Assembly (NCBI GenBank): GCA_018399295.1
Contig: JAGYOO010000015.1
Span: 1-13,101 of the forward strand
Length of the DNA stretch: 13,101 bases
Direction: 5' to 3'
Origin: Candidatus Omnitrophota bacterium
Lineage (GTDB): Bacteria > Omnitrophota > Gorgyraeia > B26-G9
Shown: positions 1-6,109 of the stretch, in pieces
Layout of the letters: each line of letters opens with the position of its first letter
Position numbering within the stretch: the first letter of the stretch is position 1
The notes under the pieces: generated by a model
Told to the model about the DNA's origin: nothing
Database searches by the model: none
What the model saw: the letters and a program-made list of their open reading frames with translations, nothing else
Position numbers and translations under genes: made by a program

Positions 1-79
1 TTACCACCGGTAAATTTCCGCTGGACGCCATTTTGGCGGTCATTTATTTAAGTAGGGCTGGGGGCTATCAGAAGAAACA

Positions 80-98
80 GGGGGCTGGCAAAGCCCCC
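80..98. repeat. GC-rich inverted repeat (hairpin)
   Basis: GGGGGCT (80-86) and AGCCCCC (92-98) form a perfect 7-bp stem with a 5-base loop. A second GGGGGCT at 60-66 could pair with the same right arm, so two mutually exclusive hairpins are possible. The bases after it on the plus strand (TCTTGTCTATCT) are only moderately T-rich, so it may be a terminator for a gene left of the window or simply an intergenic repeat. Confidence 0.45.
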
Positions 99-160
99 TC
101 TTGTCTATCTTCCAACCTGTCCCCTGACCAAAAAACAATAACCAAACAAAAATAAAATTT

Positions 161-180
161 CCTGCCTGCCGGTAGGCAGG
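161..180 (-). terminator. Probable Rho-independent terminator of the HELGH gene
   Basis: CCTGCCT (161-167) and AGGCAGG (174-180) form a perfect 7-bp GC-rich stem with a 6-base loop. Read on the minus strand, the stem is followed at once by a T-rich run (AAATTTTATTTTTG, 160 down to 147), the usual form of an intrinsic terminator. It lies 123 bases past the stop of the minus-strand gene. The same nearly palindromic 20-mer resembles short repeats scattered through candidate-phylum genomes, so it could be a dispersed repeat that doubles as a terminator. Confidence 0.45.
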
Positions 181-209
181 GGTTACACTGATTAAGAAGA
201 TTGCTTTCT

Positions 210-280
210 GAGTTATGTTTGGTTTGATGTTTGAGATTTGGGATTTATTTGTTACTTGGAATTTGGTGATTGGAATTTCC
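210..280. repeat. Degenerate TTTGG/GATTTGG-type AT-rich intergenic repeat
   Basis: The stretch is built from imperfect variants of a short unit: TTTGGTTTGATG, TTTGAGATTTGGGATTT, TTGGAATTTGGTGATTGGAATTT. It has almost no C on the plus strand until position 279. It looks like a slipped or amplified low-complexity intergenic repeat rather than coding sequence. No function can be read from it. Confidence 0.4.
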
Positions 281-303
281 GCACCAAAGGCGGCGAGGCG
301 GTG

Positions 304-1605
304 TTAGATACTTTGCAGGAGGCGGGTGGGGTTTTGGAATTGTTCTACCTGCTTTATAAGGTCAGTTGTAAACTCGAGGAATGATGTTTCGTTGCGGGTA
401 ATGCCGCGCAGGGAATTGCCGAAGGTCCGCAGGATTGTCATGTTACGAGGCATTTTCTCTGTATAGTATCGAGCAATGGCGTGCATGGCCATGTAGATGT
501 TGAATTTGGATTCTGGCAGACTCAGGCCGATATGCAGGTAACCTTGTTCTTTGAGCAGGGCGAGTAGTTCGTAACCGGTAAACGGATGGATCCGGTTCAT
601 GCGTAGCAGAAAACGCAGCTGGGTCTCAATGGCAGTTAATTCGTGCGCGGCCCGCAACTGTTGACCGTAATTCAGCAGGAATCCCGAGGTTCCGAGCCGG
701 GCGGTATTCTTAAAATCATAGGTCAGGAAGTTATTGCGATGACCCAGTTCGTGCGGACCGGTGTAGACCAGGTCGCACAAATAGAGCGCTTCCTGGGCAT
801 ACAGGGTCAACGAGTCGTTCATCTCGTTATACCCGCCGTGAACTCCCTGTTTGTCCGTGGCAATGATGGCTTTTCGCAATGGCGGCAGATCCTTCTGTTC
901 GGATAAGGAGATTTCTTCCACCAGTTCCCGCAGACTGACTCTTTTTCCGGAATCGTTTCGCCACATTTTCAGGTCATTGATGACGATCAGCGCCAGCTGG
1001 TTGTTTATGCCGGATTCCTCGATATTGTCTTCCACTGTTATTTTTCCCTTTTGAAAAAAATCCCGCGCGTACTGTTCTGCGTCCAGTCCCCGGAGTTCCG
1101 GTTCAATGGTTTTTGCCTGACGCAGGGTTTCCAGAAGTTCTTTTTGCATGGATTCGAATTCCGGGTCGCTGCGGATGTTTTCCAGCATCCAGCCGGATAG
1201 TCCGGCGCGGTTTTCAATCGAAAGATAACTCATCTCATCGTTAAAATAGTTCGTCGGGTCAAGTTTATATATATTCAGGAGGCGTTCGACACGGTTGCCG
1301 GTTCGGATAAGATGACGGACTCCCAGATATGAACCGGAGTAAAGCGTTTCTCCTAAAGCAGGATTTATGGGGATGCCCGCAAAGTCATAGGTGGTAAGAT
1401 CAAATGAAATTACGGCGCGGGTCTCCTGTTCAAACCGCGGATGAAAGCGGGAAAAATTATCCGGATTGAATCCCTGCTGAAAGGAGTCTTCGTTAAGAGA
1501 CAGATCAGGGGAGAGAGAGGAGGCTGGAACATCAGCCTCTTCTCCGAACGCGATATTCGGGAATAAGAGTAAAGCTGTGAGGAATATTGATATAACTTTA
1601 TTCAT
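304..1605 (-). CDS. Exported HExxH-motif protein, putative zinc metallopeptidase (hypothetical)
   Basis: This 433-residue protein starts with a classic signal peptide: MNK, a hydrophobic stretch (about residues 4-19) and a plausible AFG|EE cleavage site after residue 21. The mature protein should therefore be periplasmic, secreted or surface-held; no lipobox Cys is seen. Residues 285-289 are HELGH, an exact HExxH zinc-binding motif (bases 739-753). About 30 residues on, a helix-like stretch with HELTAIETQ (321-329) offers E322 or E327 as a third ligand, as in gluzincin-type peptidases. The rest is charged and soluble, with no other membrane segment. I recognise no named family, so peptidase activity is inferred from the motif only. 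The ATG at 1605 has AAGG about 12 bases upstream. The gene is alone on this strand and divergent from the ribosomal protein genes, with nothing tying it to the arginine/lysine operon. Confidence 0.8.
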   Translation of the reverse strand: MNKVISIFLTALLLFPNIAFGEEADVPASSLSPDLSLNEDSFQQGFNPDNFSRFHPRFEQETRAVISFDLTTYDFAGIPINPALGETLYSGSYLGVRHLIRTGNRVERLLNIYKLDPTNYFNDEMSYLSIENRAGLSGWMLENIRSDPEFESMQKELLETLRQAKTIEPELRGLDAEQYARDFFQKGKITVEDNIEESGINNQLALIVINDLKMWRNDSGKRVSLRELVEEISLSEQKDLPPLRKAIIATDKQGVHGGYNEMNDSLTLYAQEALYLCDLVYTGPHELGHRNNFLTYDFKNTARLGTSGFLLNYGQQLRAAHELTAIETQLRFLLRMNRIHPFTGYELLALLKEQGYLHIGLSLPESKFNIYMAMHAIARYYTEKMPRNMTILRTFGNSLRGITRNETSFLEFTTDLIKQVEQFQNPTRLLQSI

Positions 1606-1750
1606 CTTATAAGTTTACCTTAAAATTTCAGAGAGTGCCAGAAATTCCGGGGAGATTAACTGTTATAGATTTTTTTGATTTAGACGATCTGGCCTCAGAG
1701 GATTCGACAGGAGAAAACTGTCTCGGTTTTTACCCGGTAATCTTTTTCTC

Positions 1751-1779
1751 TTGACCTTATATTTTCTAAAAGTTAAAAT
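1751..1779 (+). promoter_or_regulatory. Distal sigma-70-like promoter upstream of rplM
   Basis: TTGACC (1751-1756) and TAAAAT (1774-1779) are separated by 17 bases, giving a 5/6 match at both boxes. The -10 box lies inside a perfect 17-bp palindrome (1770-1786), so a repressor could act here. It would give a roughly 155-base leader for rplM-rpsI. Confidence 0.5.
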
Positions 1780-1786
1780 TTAACTT
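1770..1786. promoter_or_regulatory. 17-bp perfect palindrome, possible operator
   Basis: AAGTTAAA (1770-1777), a central A, and TTTAACTT (1779-1786) form perfectly matched 8-base arms. The palindrome covers the -10 box of the distal promoter, the usual place for a repressor site. It is AT-rich, so chance symmetry is possible. No regulator is encoded nearby. Confidence 0.35.
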
Positions 1787-1854
1787 ACTTTTAACAGTAG
1801 TAAGATAAGAAAAGGTGATAAGGGCGGTGACCGCTTGAAATGCGAAATTTACCC

Positions 1855-1883
1855 TTGACACCTTTTATGTATCATGTTATATT
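1855..1883 (+). promoter_or_regulatory. Strong extended -10 sigma-70 promoter for rplM-rpsI
   Basis: A consensus TTGACA (1855-1860), a 17-base spacer and TATATT (1878-1883), preceded by TG at 1875-1876, make an extended -10 promoter. Transcription should start near 1890 and leave a leader of about 50 bases before rplM. The strength suits ribosomal protein genes. Confidence 0.8.
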
Positions 1884-1941
1884 CTTTCCTTACTGTTTTT
1901 AAGGTTTGTAATCACATAAACAGAAAAGAGATTTGGTTCCG

Positions 1942-2364
1942 ATGAAGACCTATATGTCTAACAAAGTTGAAAGAAAGTGGTACCTGATAAATGCCGAGGG
2001 TAAGACTCTCGGTCGGATGTCGACGCGAATCGCGGATATTCTGCAGGGAAAGAAAAAACCTGAATTTGCCCCGCATCTGGATATCGGGGATGAGGTTATT
2101 GTAACCAATGCGGCAAAGGTCGCGGTTACCGGCCGCAAGCTTAAGCAGAAGATTTATTTCCGTTACTCCGGTTATCCAAGCGGTCAGAAGCGCTTTGACC
2201 TGCAGACTATGCTGGAGAAGAAACCGGAAGAGGTGATCAGACAGGCGGTCAGGGGCATGCTTCCCGGAAATAATATCGGCCGGAAGATGCTGAAGAGGCT
2301 GAGAGTATATGCCGGGCCTGAGCATGAACAGCAGGCTCAGCAGCCGAAGGAAATTAAACTTTAA
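1942..2364 (+). CDS. rplM: 50S ribosomal protein L13
   Basis: This 140-residue protein is the early-assembling large-subunit protein L13, which binds 23S rRNA. The N-terminus (MKTYMSNKVERKWYLINAEG), the stretch with KTLGRMSTRIADIL, and the C-terminal LRVYAGPEHEQQAQQPK are diagnostic of the family, and the length is normal. I chose the ATG at 1942 because family members usually begin MKTY and a weak AAAAGAG site lies about 11 bases upstream. A TTG at 1933 would add three residues, and an ATG at 1954 would remove four. It lies 24 bases upstream of rpsI, the near-universal bacterial L13-S9 pair, and is served by the strong promoter at 1855-1883. Confidence 0.97.
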   Translation: MKTYMSNKVERKWYLINAEGKTLGRMSTRIADILQGKKKPEFAPHLDIGDEVIVTNAAKVAVTGRKLKQKIYFRYSGYPSGQKRFDLQTMLEKKPEEVIRQAVRGMLPGNNIGRKMLKRLRVYAGPEHEQQAQQPKEIKL

Positions 2365-2388
2365 ACTGAGGTTCAGGAGGTATCTAAG

Positions 2389-2781
2389 TTGGCACTAGAA
2401 AAATTTACGGCTACCGGACGCAGAAAAGAATCCGTCGCGCGGATTGAGATAAAACCCGGCAAGGGCGAGTTCGTTATAAATAAGCGGCTTATTGAAAATT
2501 ATTTCGGCCGGGAGGTCCTGGAAATGCGGGCCCGGCAGCCTCTCATCGTCACGAATACGATCAACAAGCTTAGTATCAGGGCAAATGTCACCGGCGGAGG
2601 AATTGCCGGTCAGGCCGGGGCTATTAGCCACGGCATCGCTCGTGCGCTCTTGAAATATGACGAGAGCCTGAAACCGATCCTCAGAAAATCCAACTTCCTT
2701 ACTCGCGATCCCCGAATGAAGGAACGCAAGAAGTACGGACAAAAAGGCGCCAGGGCCCGTTTTCAGTGGACCAAGCGCTGA
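2389..2781 (+). CDS. rpsI: 30S ribosomal protein S9
   Basis: This 130-residue protein is the small-subunit head protein S9, whose C-terminal tail reaches the P-site tRNA. Family landmarks are the ATGRRKESVARI start, VTGGGIAGQAGAISHGIARAL in the middle, and the basic end with DPRMKERKKYGQKGARARFQ. The tail ends WTKR where most bacteria have FSKR; the terminal K-R that matters for tRNA contact is kept. The start codon is TTG, supported by an AGGAGG site at 2375-2380 with eight bases of spacing and by the usual family length. It is co-transcribed with rplM. The arginine operon follows after a 232-base gap with its own promoter-like sequence. Confidence 0.97.
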   Translation: MALEKFTATGRRKESVARIEIKPGKGEFVINKRLIENYFGREVLEMRARQPLIVTNTINKLSIRANVTGGGIAGQAGAISHGIARALLKYDESLKPILRKSNFLTRDPRMKERKKYGQKGARARFQWTKR

Positions 2782-2814
2782 TCTAACCAAGGTAATTACC
2801 CTCAGAAGCTTTTT
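2773..2814 (+). terminator. Possible weak terminator after rpsI
   Basis: AAGC-G-CTGA (2773-2781) can pair with TCAG-AA-GCTT (2802-2811), giving eight base pairs around a small internal loop, followed by TTT. The inner loop contains the palindrome GGTAATTACC (2791-2800). The stem overlaps the rpsI stop codon and is not GC-rich, so termination would be leaky. Some ribosomal transcripts may read on into argC. Confidence 0.25.
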
Positions 2815-2822
2815 AATCACTT

Positions 2823-2852
2823 TTGTGTCAACAAATTAAATAAATTTATAAT
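2823..2852 (+). promoter_or_regulatory. Promoter-like sequence upstream of the mini-ORF
   Basis: A perfect TATAAT (2847-2852) lies 18 bases after a poor -35 match, TTGTGT (2823-2828), in a very AT-rich stretch. If used, transcription would begin near 2859, just before the Shine-Dalgarno site at 2863-2869. The weak -35 and AT-richness leave chance as a fair alternative. Confidence 0.35.
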
Positions 2853-2862
2853 GTATTTATAT

Positions 2863-2923
2863 AAGGAGGGCTTTTGTGCTTAACCATGCGTATTTGCCGT
2901 TAGTTCCGTCAGAAAAATATTGA
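2863..2923 (+). other. Near-consensus ribosome binding site with tiny ORF (possible leader peptide)
   Basis: AAGGAGG (2863-2869) is one of the best Shine-Dalgarno sites in the window, yet no normal gene follows it. Six bases after it a GTG (2876) opens a 15-codon ORF, MLNHAYLPLVPSEKY, stopping at 2921-2923. An overlapping TTG (2874) opens a nine-codon ORF, MCLTMRICR, which has two Arg codons (CGT) just before its stop at 2901-2903. Either could be a leader peptide for the arginine operon. No GC-rich terminator/antiterminator pair is visible downstream, so attenuation is speculative. It could also be the remnant of a lost gene. Confidence 0.25.
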
Positions 2924-2948
2924 CTAGAAAGTTCTATTACTTTATAAT
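2920..2948 (+). promoter_or_regulatory. Strong sigma-70-like promoter for the arginine-lysine operon
   Basis: TTGACT (2920-2925), a 17-base spacer and a perfect TATAAT (2943-2948) match the sigma-70 consensus at 11 of 12 positions. Transcription should start near 2955, leaving a leader of about 60 bases before argC. The -35 box overlaps the mini-ORF stop codon. I see only a single ATTCA half-site (2958-2962) and no full 18-bp ArgR box, so the mode of control is not evident. Confidence 0.75.
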
Positions 2949-3013
2949 ATGTTGATAATTCACGACTTATTTTTAAATCATTAATCTGGTTTAATTTAAA
3001 AAGGGGTATGGAA

Positions 3014-4051
3014 ATGTTAAGGGCAGGGGTTATTGGTGCCAGTGGGTGCGCGGGAGAAGAGCTTCTGCGGATTCTGGTGCGGCATCCGCGGGTAAAGATT
3101 CAGACTCTCGCGGCTAAGATGGATGAAAGCTGTCCGATCTCACGGATATTTCCTTGGACTGAAAAGCTTATTGATCTGGAGTGCCGGAATGATATAGACG
3201 TGGACAGGATCGTGACGGAGTGCGACGTGGTATTTCTGGCCTTGCCGCATCGGGTTTCGATGTTGGTGGCACCGGAATTTATTAAGGCCGGCAAGCGGGT
3301 GATCGATTTTAGCGCGGATTATCGGTTGAAGGATGTCGCGGAGTATGAAAAATGGTATGAGGTGGCGCATAAGAGTCCGGAGCTTATTAAGGATAGTGTT
3401 TACGGTCTGTGTGAACTGTACCGGGATAAGATCCGCAACGCGCAACTTCTGGCTAATCCCGGCTGTTATCCCACGGGGATTATTCTGGGCAGTGTTCCGT
3501 TTTTAAAGTCCGGCAGGGTGGAGCCGGAGGTTATCGCGGATGCTAAGTCCGGAACCACGGGCGCGGGACGGACTCTGTCGATAAAGCTGATGTTCTCTGA
3601 GGTTAATGAAAATTTTCGGGCGTATAAGGTAAATGAACATCAGCATATGCCGGAGATGATTCAGCAGTTGCGGGAATTTTCGCCGCAAGGTCTGACGTTT
3701 ACGTTTGTGCCTCATCTTGTGCCCATGAGCCGGGGGATTCTGAGTACGCTGTATATGCGGCTGAAACAGGATATGTCGGTATTTGACGCTGTGGATATTT
3801 TGAAGGAGTTTTACCGCGATGAGCCGTTTATCCGGATAAAACCGGCGGACGAGTTTCCGGAGATCCGGGATGTGGTGAATTCGAATTTCTGTGATTTGGG
3901 AGTGAAGGTCGCCGGCCGGCAGTTGATCGTTATCGCGGCTATCGATAACCTGGTCAAGGGAGCGGCTGGGCAGGCGGTTCAGAACCTTAATATTATGTTT
4001 GATATGGATGAGACTCTGGGGTTTTATGAGCAACAGTCAAAAGCGGATTAA
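3014..4051 (+). CDS. argC: N-acetyl-gamma-glutamyl-phosphate reductase
   Basis: The enzyme reduces N-acetylglutamyl-5-phosphate with NADPH to N-acetylglutamate 5-semialdehyde, the third step of arginine synthesis. The Rossmann nucleotide loop is GASGCAGEELL (residues 8-18; most relatives have GYxG, here Tyr is Cys). The catalytic Cys is C151 in NPGCYPTG, and a conserved His lies in the KVNEHQHMPE stretch. The 345-residue length is normal. I prefer the ATG at 3014 because AAGGGG at 3001-3006 is then spaced seven bases away. The ATG at 3008, two codons longer, sits almost on top of that site. This is the first gene of the operon, about 60 bases past the predicted transcription start. Its 3' end overlaps argJ by 26 bases. 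Confidence 0.96.
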   Translation: MLRAGVIGASGCAGEELLRILVRHPRVKIQTLAAKMDESCPISRIFPWTEKLIDLECRNDIDVDRIVTECDVVFLALPHRVSMLVAPEFIKAGKRVIDFSADYRLKDVAEYEKWYEVAHKSPELIKDSVYGLCELYRDKIRNAQLLANPGCYPTGIILGSVPFLKSGRVEPEVIADAKSGTTGAGRTLSIKLMFSEVNENFRAYKVNEHQHMPEMIQQLREFSPQGLTFTFVPHLVPMSRGILSTLYMRLKQDMSVFDAVDILKEFYRDEPFIRIKPADEFPEIRDVVNSNFCDLGVKVAGRQLIVIAAIDNLVKGAAGQAVQNLNIMFDMDETLGFYEQQSKAD

Positions 4052-5231
4052 AGGGTTTGTAACCGCCCCGCTGGGGTTTAAGGTTAACGCGGTTAATGCC
4101 GGGATCCGGCGGAATAAACCGGATATGGGGCTTATTTTTTCCGTGGTTCCGGCTGTGGCGGCCGGGGTGTTTACCCGGAATAAGGTGAAGGCCGCGCCGG
4201 TTCTGATCAGCGCCGGCCGACTGCGGAAGCAGAAGGCTCAGGCGATCCTGGTTAATTCCGGCAATGCCAACTGCTGTACCGGCGAACGCGGGATGCGGGA
4301 TGCCGAGGCTTTGGTTAAAAAAACCGCTGATCTGCTGAAGATTGATATCACGGGCGTGCTGATGGCCTCTACCGGAGTTATCGGCAAGTATCTTCCTCGC
4401 GAGAAGATGTCCGCGGCTTTGCCGGATCTGGTAAAAGGTCTGGATTTTGACCGCCAGGAGGCAGTAGCCAAATGTATTCTTACGACTGATAAATTCACTA
4501 AGACGGCTGAAGCCGCGTTCAATCTGGGAAAGTCGCGGATAACTGTGGGGGCTATTGCCAAGGGAGCGGGAATGATCCGGCCGGATATGGCGACGATGCT
4601 TTGTTTTATTACTACTGATCTGAATATTTCTCCGCGAGCTTTGAAGAAGGCATTGGGCGAGGCGGTGGATATGAGCTTTAACCGGATCAGTGTTGATGGG
4701 GATATGAGTACTAATGATACGGTGATCGTTATGGCTAACGGTCTGGCCGGGAATAAATTGGTGACCGTGGATACCCCGGCCTATAAGACTTTTCTTAAAC
4801 ATCTGATCAGTATCTGCAAACAGCTGGCGGAGATGATGGTTGCCGACGGCGAAGGCGCGACTAAGGTGATCGAGATAACTGTGAAGGCAGCGGTCTCGAA
4901 AAAAGAGGCGCGTCAGGCGGCGTACGGTATGGCTGAGTCGCTGTTGGTGAAGACGATGATTGCCGGAGAGAATCCGAACTGGGGCCGGATTCCGGCCGCG
5001 GTGGGTGCTTCAGGAGTAAGGTTCGAAGAAGGGAAGCTGGAGATTAAGCTGCAGGGCCGGATGGTGTTCCGGGGCGCTCCGGTTAAGGTTGACCGCGAGG
5101 CTCTGATCAATGCTTTGAAGAAAAAGAGGGTGACGATCGAGGCCCGCCTGAATAGCGGTAAGGCGGAGTTTTCGGTACTGGCCAGTGACCTGACGGCTGA
5201 GTACGTTAAAATAAATACGGAATATAATTAA
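4026..5231 (+). CDS. argJ: Bifunctional ornithine acetyltransferase / N-acetylglutamate synthase
   Basis: ArgJ moves the acetyl group from N-acetylornithine to glutamate, recycling acetyl and releasing ornithine; many members can also use acetyl-CoA. It is made as one chain that cuts itself before a Thr: here MATML at residues 188-192, with T190 as the nucleophile of the beta chain. STGVIG (115-120) is the oxyanion-hole loop and KGAGMIRPDMATML the family signature. The C-terminus (AEYVKINTEYN) is also typical. The start at 4026 gives 401 residues and the usual N-terminal length; the frame opens further upstream inside argC, but those codons do not resemble the family. Its presence, with no argE or argA here, indicates the cyclic acetyl pathway. 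Whether it is mono- or bifunctional cannot be told from sequence alone. Confidence 0.95.
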   Translation: MSNSQKRIKGFVTAPLGFKVNAVNAGIRRNKPDMGLIFSVVPAVAAGVFTRNKVKAAPVLISAGRLRKQKAQAILVNSGNANCCTGERGMRDAEALVKKTADLLKIDITGVLMASTGVIGKYLPREKMSAALPDLVKGLDFDRQEAVAKCILTTDKFTKTAEAAFNLGKSRITVGAIAKGAGMIRPDMATMLCFITTDLNISPRALKKALGEAVDMSFNRISVDGDMSTNDTVIVMANGLAGNKLVTVDTPAYKTFLKHLISICKQLAEMMVADGEGATKVIEITVKAAVSKKEARQAAYGMAESLLVKTMIAGENPNWGRIPAAVGASGVRFEEGKLEIKLQGRMVFRGAPVKVDREALINALKKKRVTIEARLNSGKAEFSVLASDLTAEYVKINTEYN

Positions 5232-5243
5232 GGAATCGAAGAA

Positions 5244-6104
5244 ATGATTACTGAAGCCACTAAAAAAGTAGATGTATTGATCGAGGCTCTACCGTATATA
5301 AAACAGTTTTACGGCCGGACCGTGGTGATTAAGTACGGCGGCAGCGCGGTGGAGCAGTCGGAATTAAATCATTCGGTTCTCGAAGACATCACCTTTATGA
5401 ATCAGGTCGGGATCCATCCGATTCTGGTGCATGGCGCGGGTCCGTTTATCTCCCGCCGGATGAAGGAGGCCGGGGTTGAGGTCAGGTTCGTGAACGGGAT
5501 CCGGGCTACGGACGATAAGGCCCTGGAGATTGTGGAAAAGACACTCGGCGAGGTGAATCGCGATATTGTCCGCGAGCTGAAGGAGCTGGGAAACGGGGCC
5601 AAGGGGTTTGTGGGTCGTAACGGCGAGTTGATCAGCGCTCTTCGTAAGGAGACTGCGCACGATATCGGACACGTGGGGGAGTTTACCGGTCTGGATACTA
5701 AACTTTTAAAGAGCCTGCTTCAGGCTAAGATAATCCCGGTGATCGCTCCGCTGGGGGTTAACGACGGGCAGGTTTTTAATCTGAACGCCGATACCGTGGC
5801 GGCGGAGATTGCCGTTTCCATGCAGGCGGAAAAACTTGTTCTTCTGACTAATGTGCGGGGTATTATGCGCGATATGAATGACCTGGATTCGCTTATCTCC
5901 AGTGTCGGAGTTCATGAGGTTGAGGGGCTGGTAAATCGTAAGGTTATTTCCGGCGGGATGATCCCCAAGGTCGATGCCTGCGTCCGGGCCGCTGCCGGGG
6001 GTGTGAACAAGACGCATATTATTGACGCTAAGATTTTGCATGCTTTGCTTTTGGAGATATTCACTGAAGAAGGTATTGGTACTGAAATAGTAAAAGGGGA
6101 GTAA
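5244..6104 (+). CDS. argB: Acetylglutamate kinase
   Basis: This 286-residue amino-acid-kinase-family enzyme phosphorylates N-acetylglutamate with ATP, the committed step when ArgJ recycles acetyl groups. Landmarks are IKYGG (residues 29-33, catalytic Lys30), HGAGP (63-67), FVNGIRATD (82-90), NLNADTVAAEIA (about 169-180) and GGMIPK ending at Lys242. A helix of about 25 residues precedes IKYGG; such an N-terminal helix marks the arginine-inhibited hexameric kinases (Thermotoga and Pseudomonas type) and is absent from the E. coli type, so feedback inhibition by arginine is inferred. HGAGP replaces the usual HGGGP, an unusual swap in a substrate-binding loop. AAGGA at 5230-5234 supports the ATG, 12 bases after argJ. 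Confidence 0.96.
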   Translation: MITEATKKVDVLIEALPYIKQFYGRTVVIKYGGSAVEQSELNHSVLEDITFMNQVGIHPILVHGAGPFISRRMKEAGVEVRFVNGIRATDDKALEIVEKTLGEVNRDIVRELKELGNGAKGFVGRNGELISALRKETAHDIGHVGEFTGLDTKLLKSLLQAKIIPVIAPLGVNDGQVFNLNADTVAAEIAVSMQAEKLVLLTNVRGIMRDMNDLDSLISSVGVHEVEGLVNRKVISGGMIPKVDACVRAAAGGVNKTHIIDAKILHALLLEIFTEEGIGTEIVKGE

Positions 6105-6109
6105 CATTG

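Larger units (their letters stand above)
1..303. other. Left-edge non-coding region with hairpins and AT-rich repeat
   Basis: No gene is supported here. The plus strand is open from base 3 to a stop at 153-155 (about 50 codons), and another frame is open to 49-51, but neither reads like a protein end I recognise. The stretch holds small inverted repeats (TTACC/GGTAA at 1-13, CGCCA/TGGCG at 26-38), a GC-rich hairpin at 80-98, a second at 161-180 and a degenerate AT-rich repeat from about 210 to 280. It lies downstream of the minus-strand gene ending at 304, so it probably contains that gene's 3' untranslated end and terminator. Confidence 0.5.
1606..1941. other. Divergent intergenic region between the HELGH gene and rplM
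   Basis: These 336 bases carry no gene I can support. The right half holds two sigma-70-type promoters reading towards rplM, a 17-bp palindrome and an 11-bp palindrome (GCGGT-G-ACCGC, 1824-1834) just upstream of the proximal -35. The left half has a small stem (GACAG 1706-1710 with CTGTC 1718-1722) followed by five Ts (1727-1731) and a short CCTC-A-GAGG repeat (1693-1701). I found no convincing minus-strand promoter for the HELGH gene. Confidence 0.5.

Noticed and set aside
1..155. C-terminus of a protein entering from the left in frame 3 or frame 1, or a minus-strand ORF starting at base 42
   Set aside because: The reads are short and unlike any family I know. The frame-3 version runs through the GC hairpin and an A-rich tail, which looks non-coding.
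1884..1941. L13-type ribosomal leader RNA structure
   Set aside because: The leader from the proximal promoter is about 50 bases, AT-rich and without a clear stem. I could not fold it into a known motif.
2941..2985. ArgR operator (ARG box) at the argC promoter
   Set aside because: Only one ATTCA half-site (2958-2962) is present. The partner half and the AT spacer do not match the 18-bp consensus, and such half-sites are common in AT-rich DNA.
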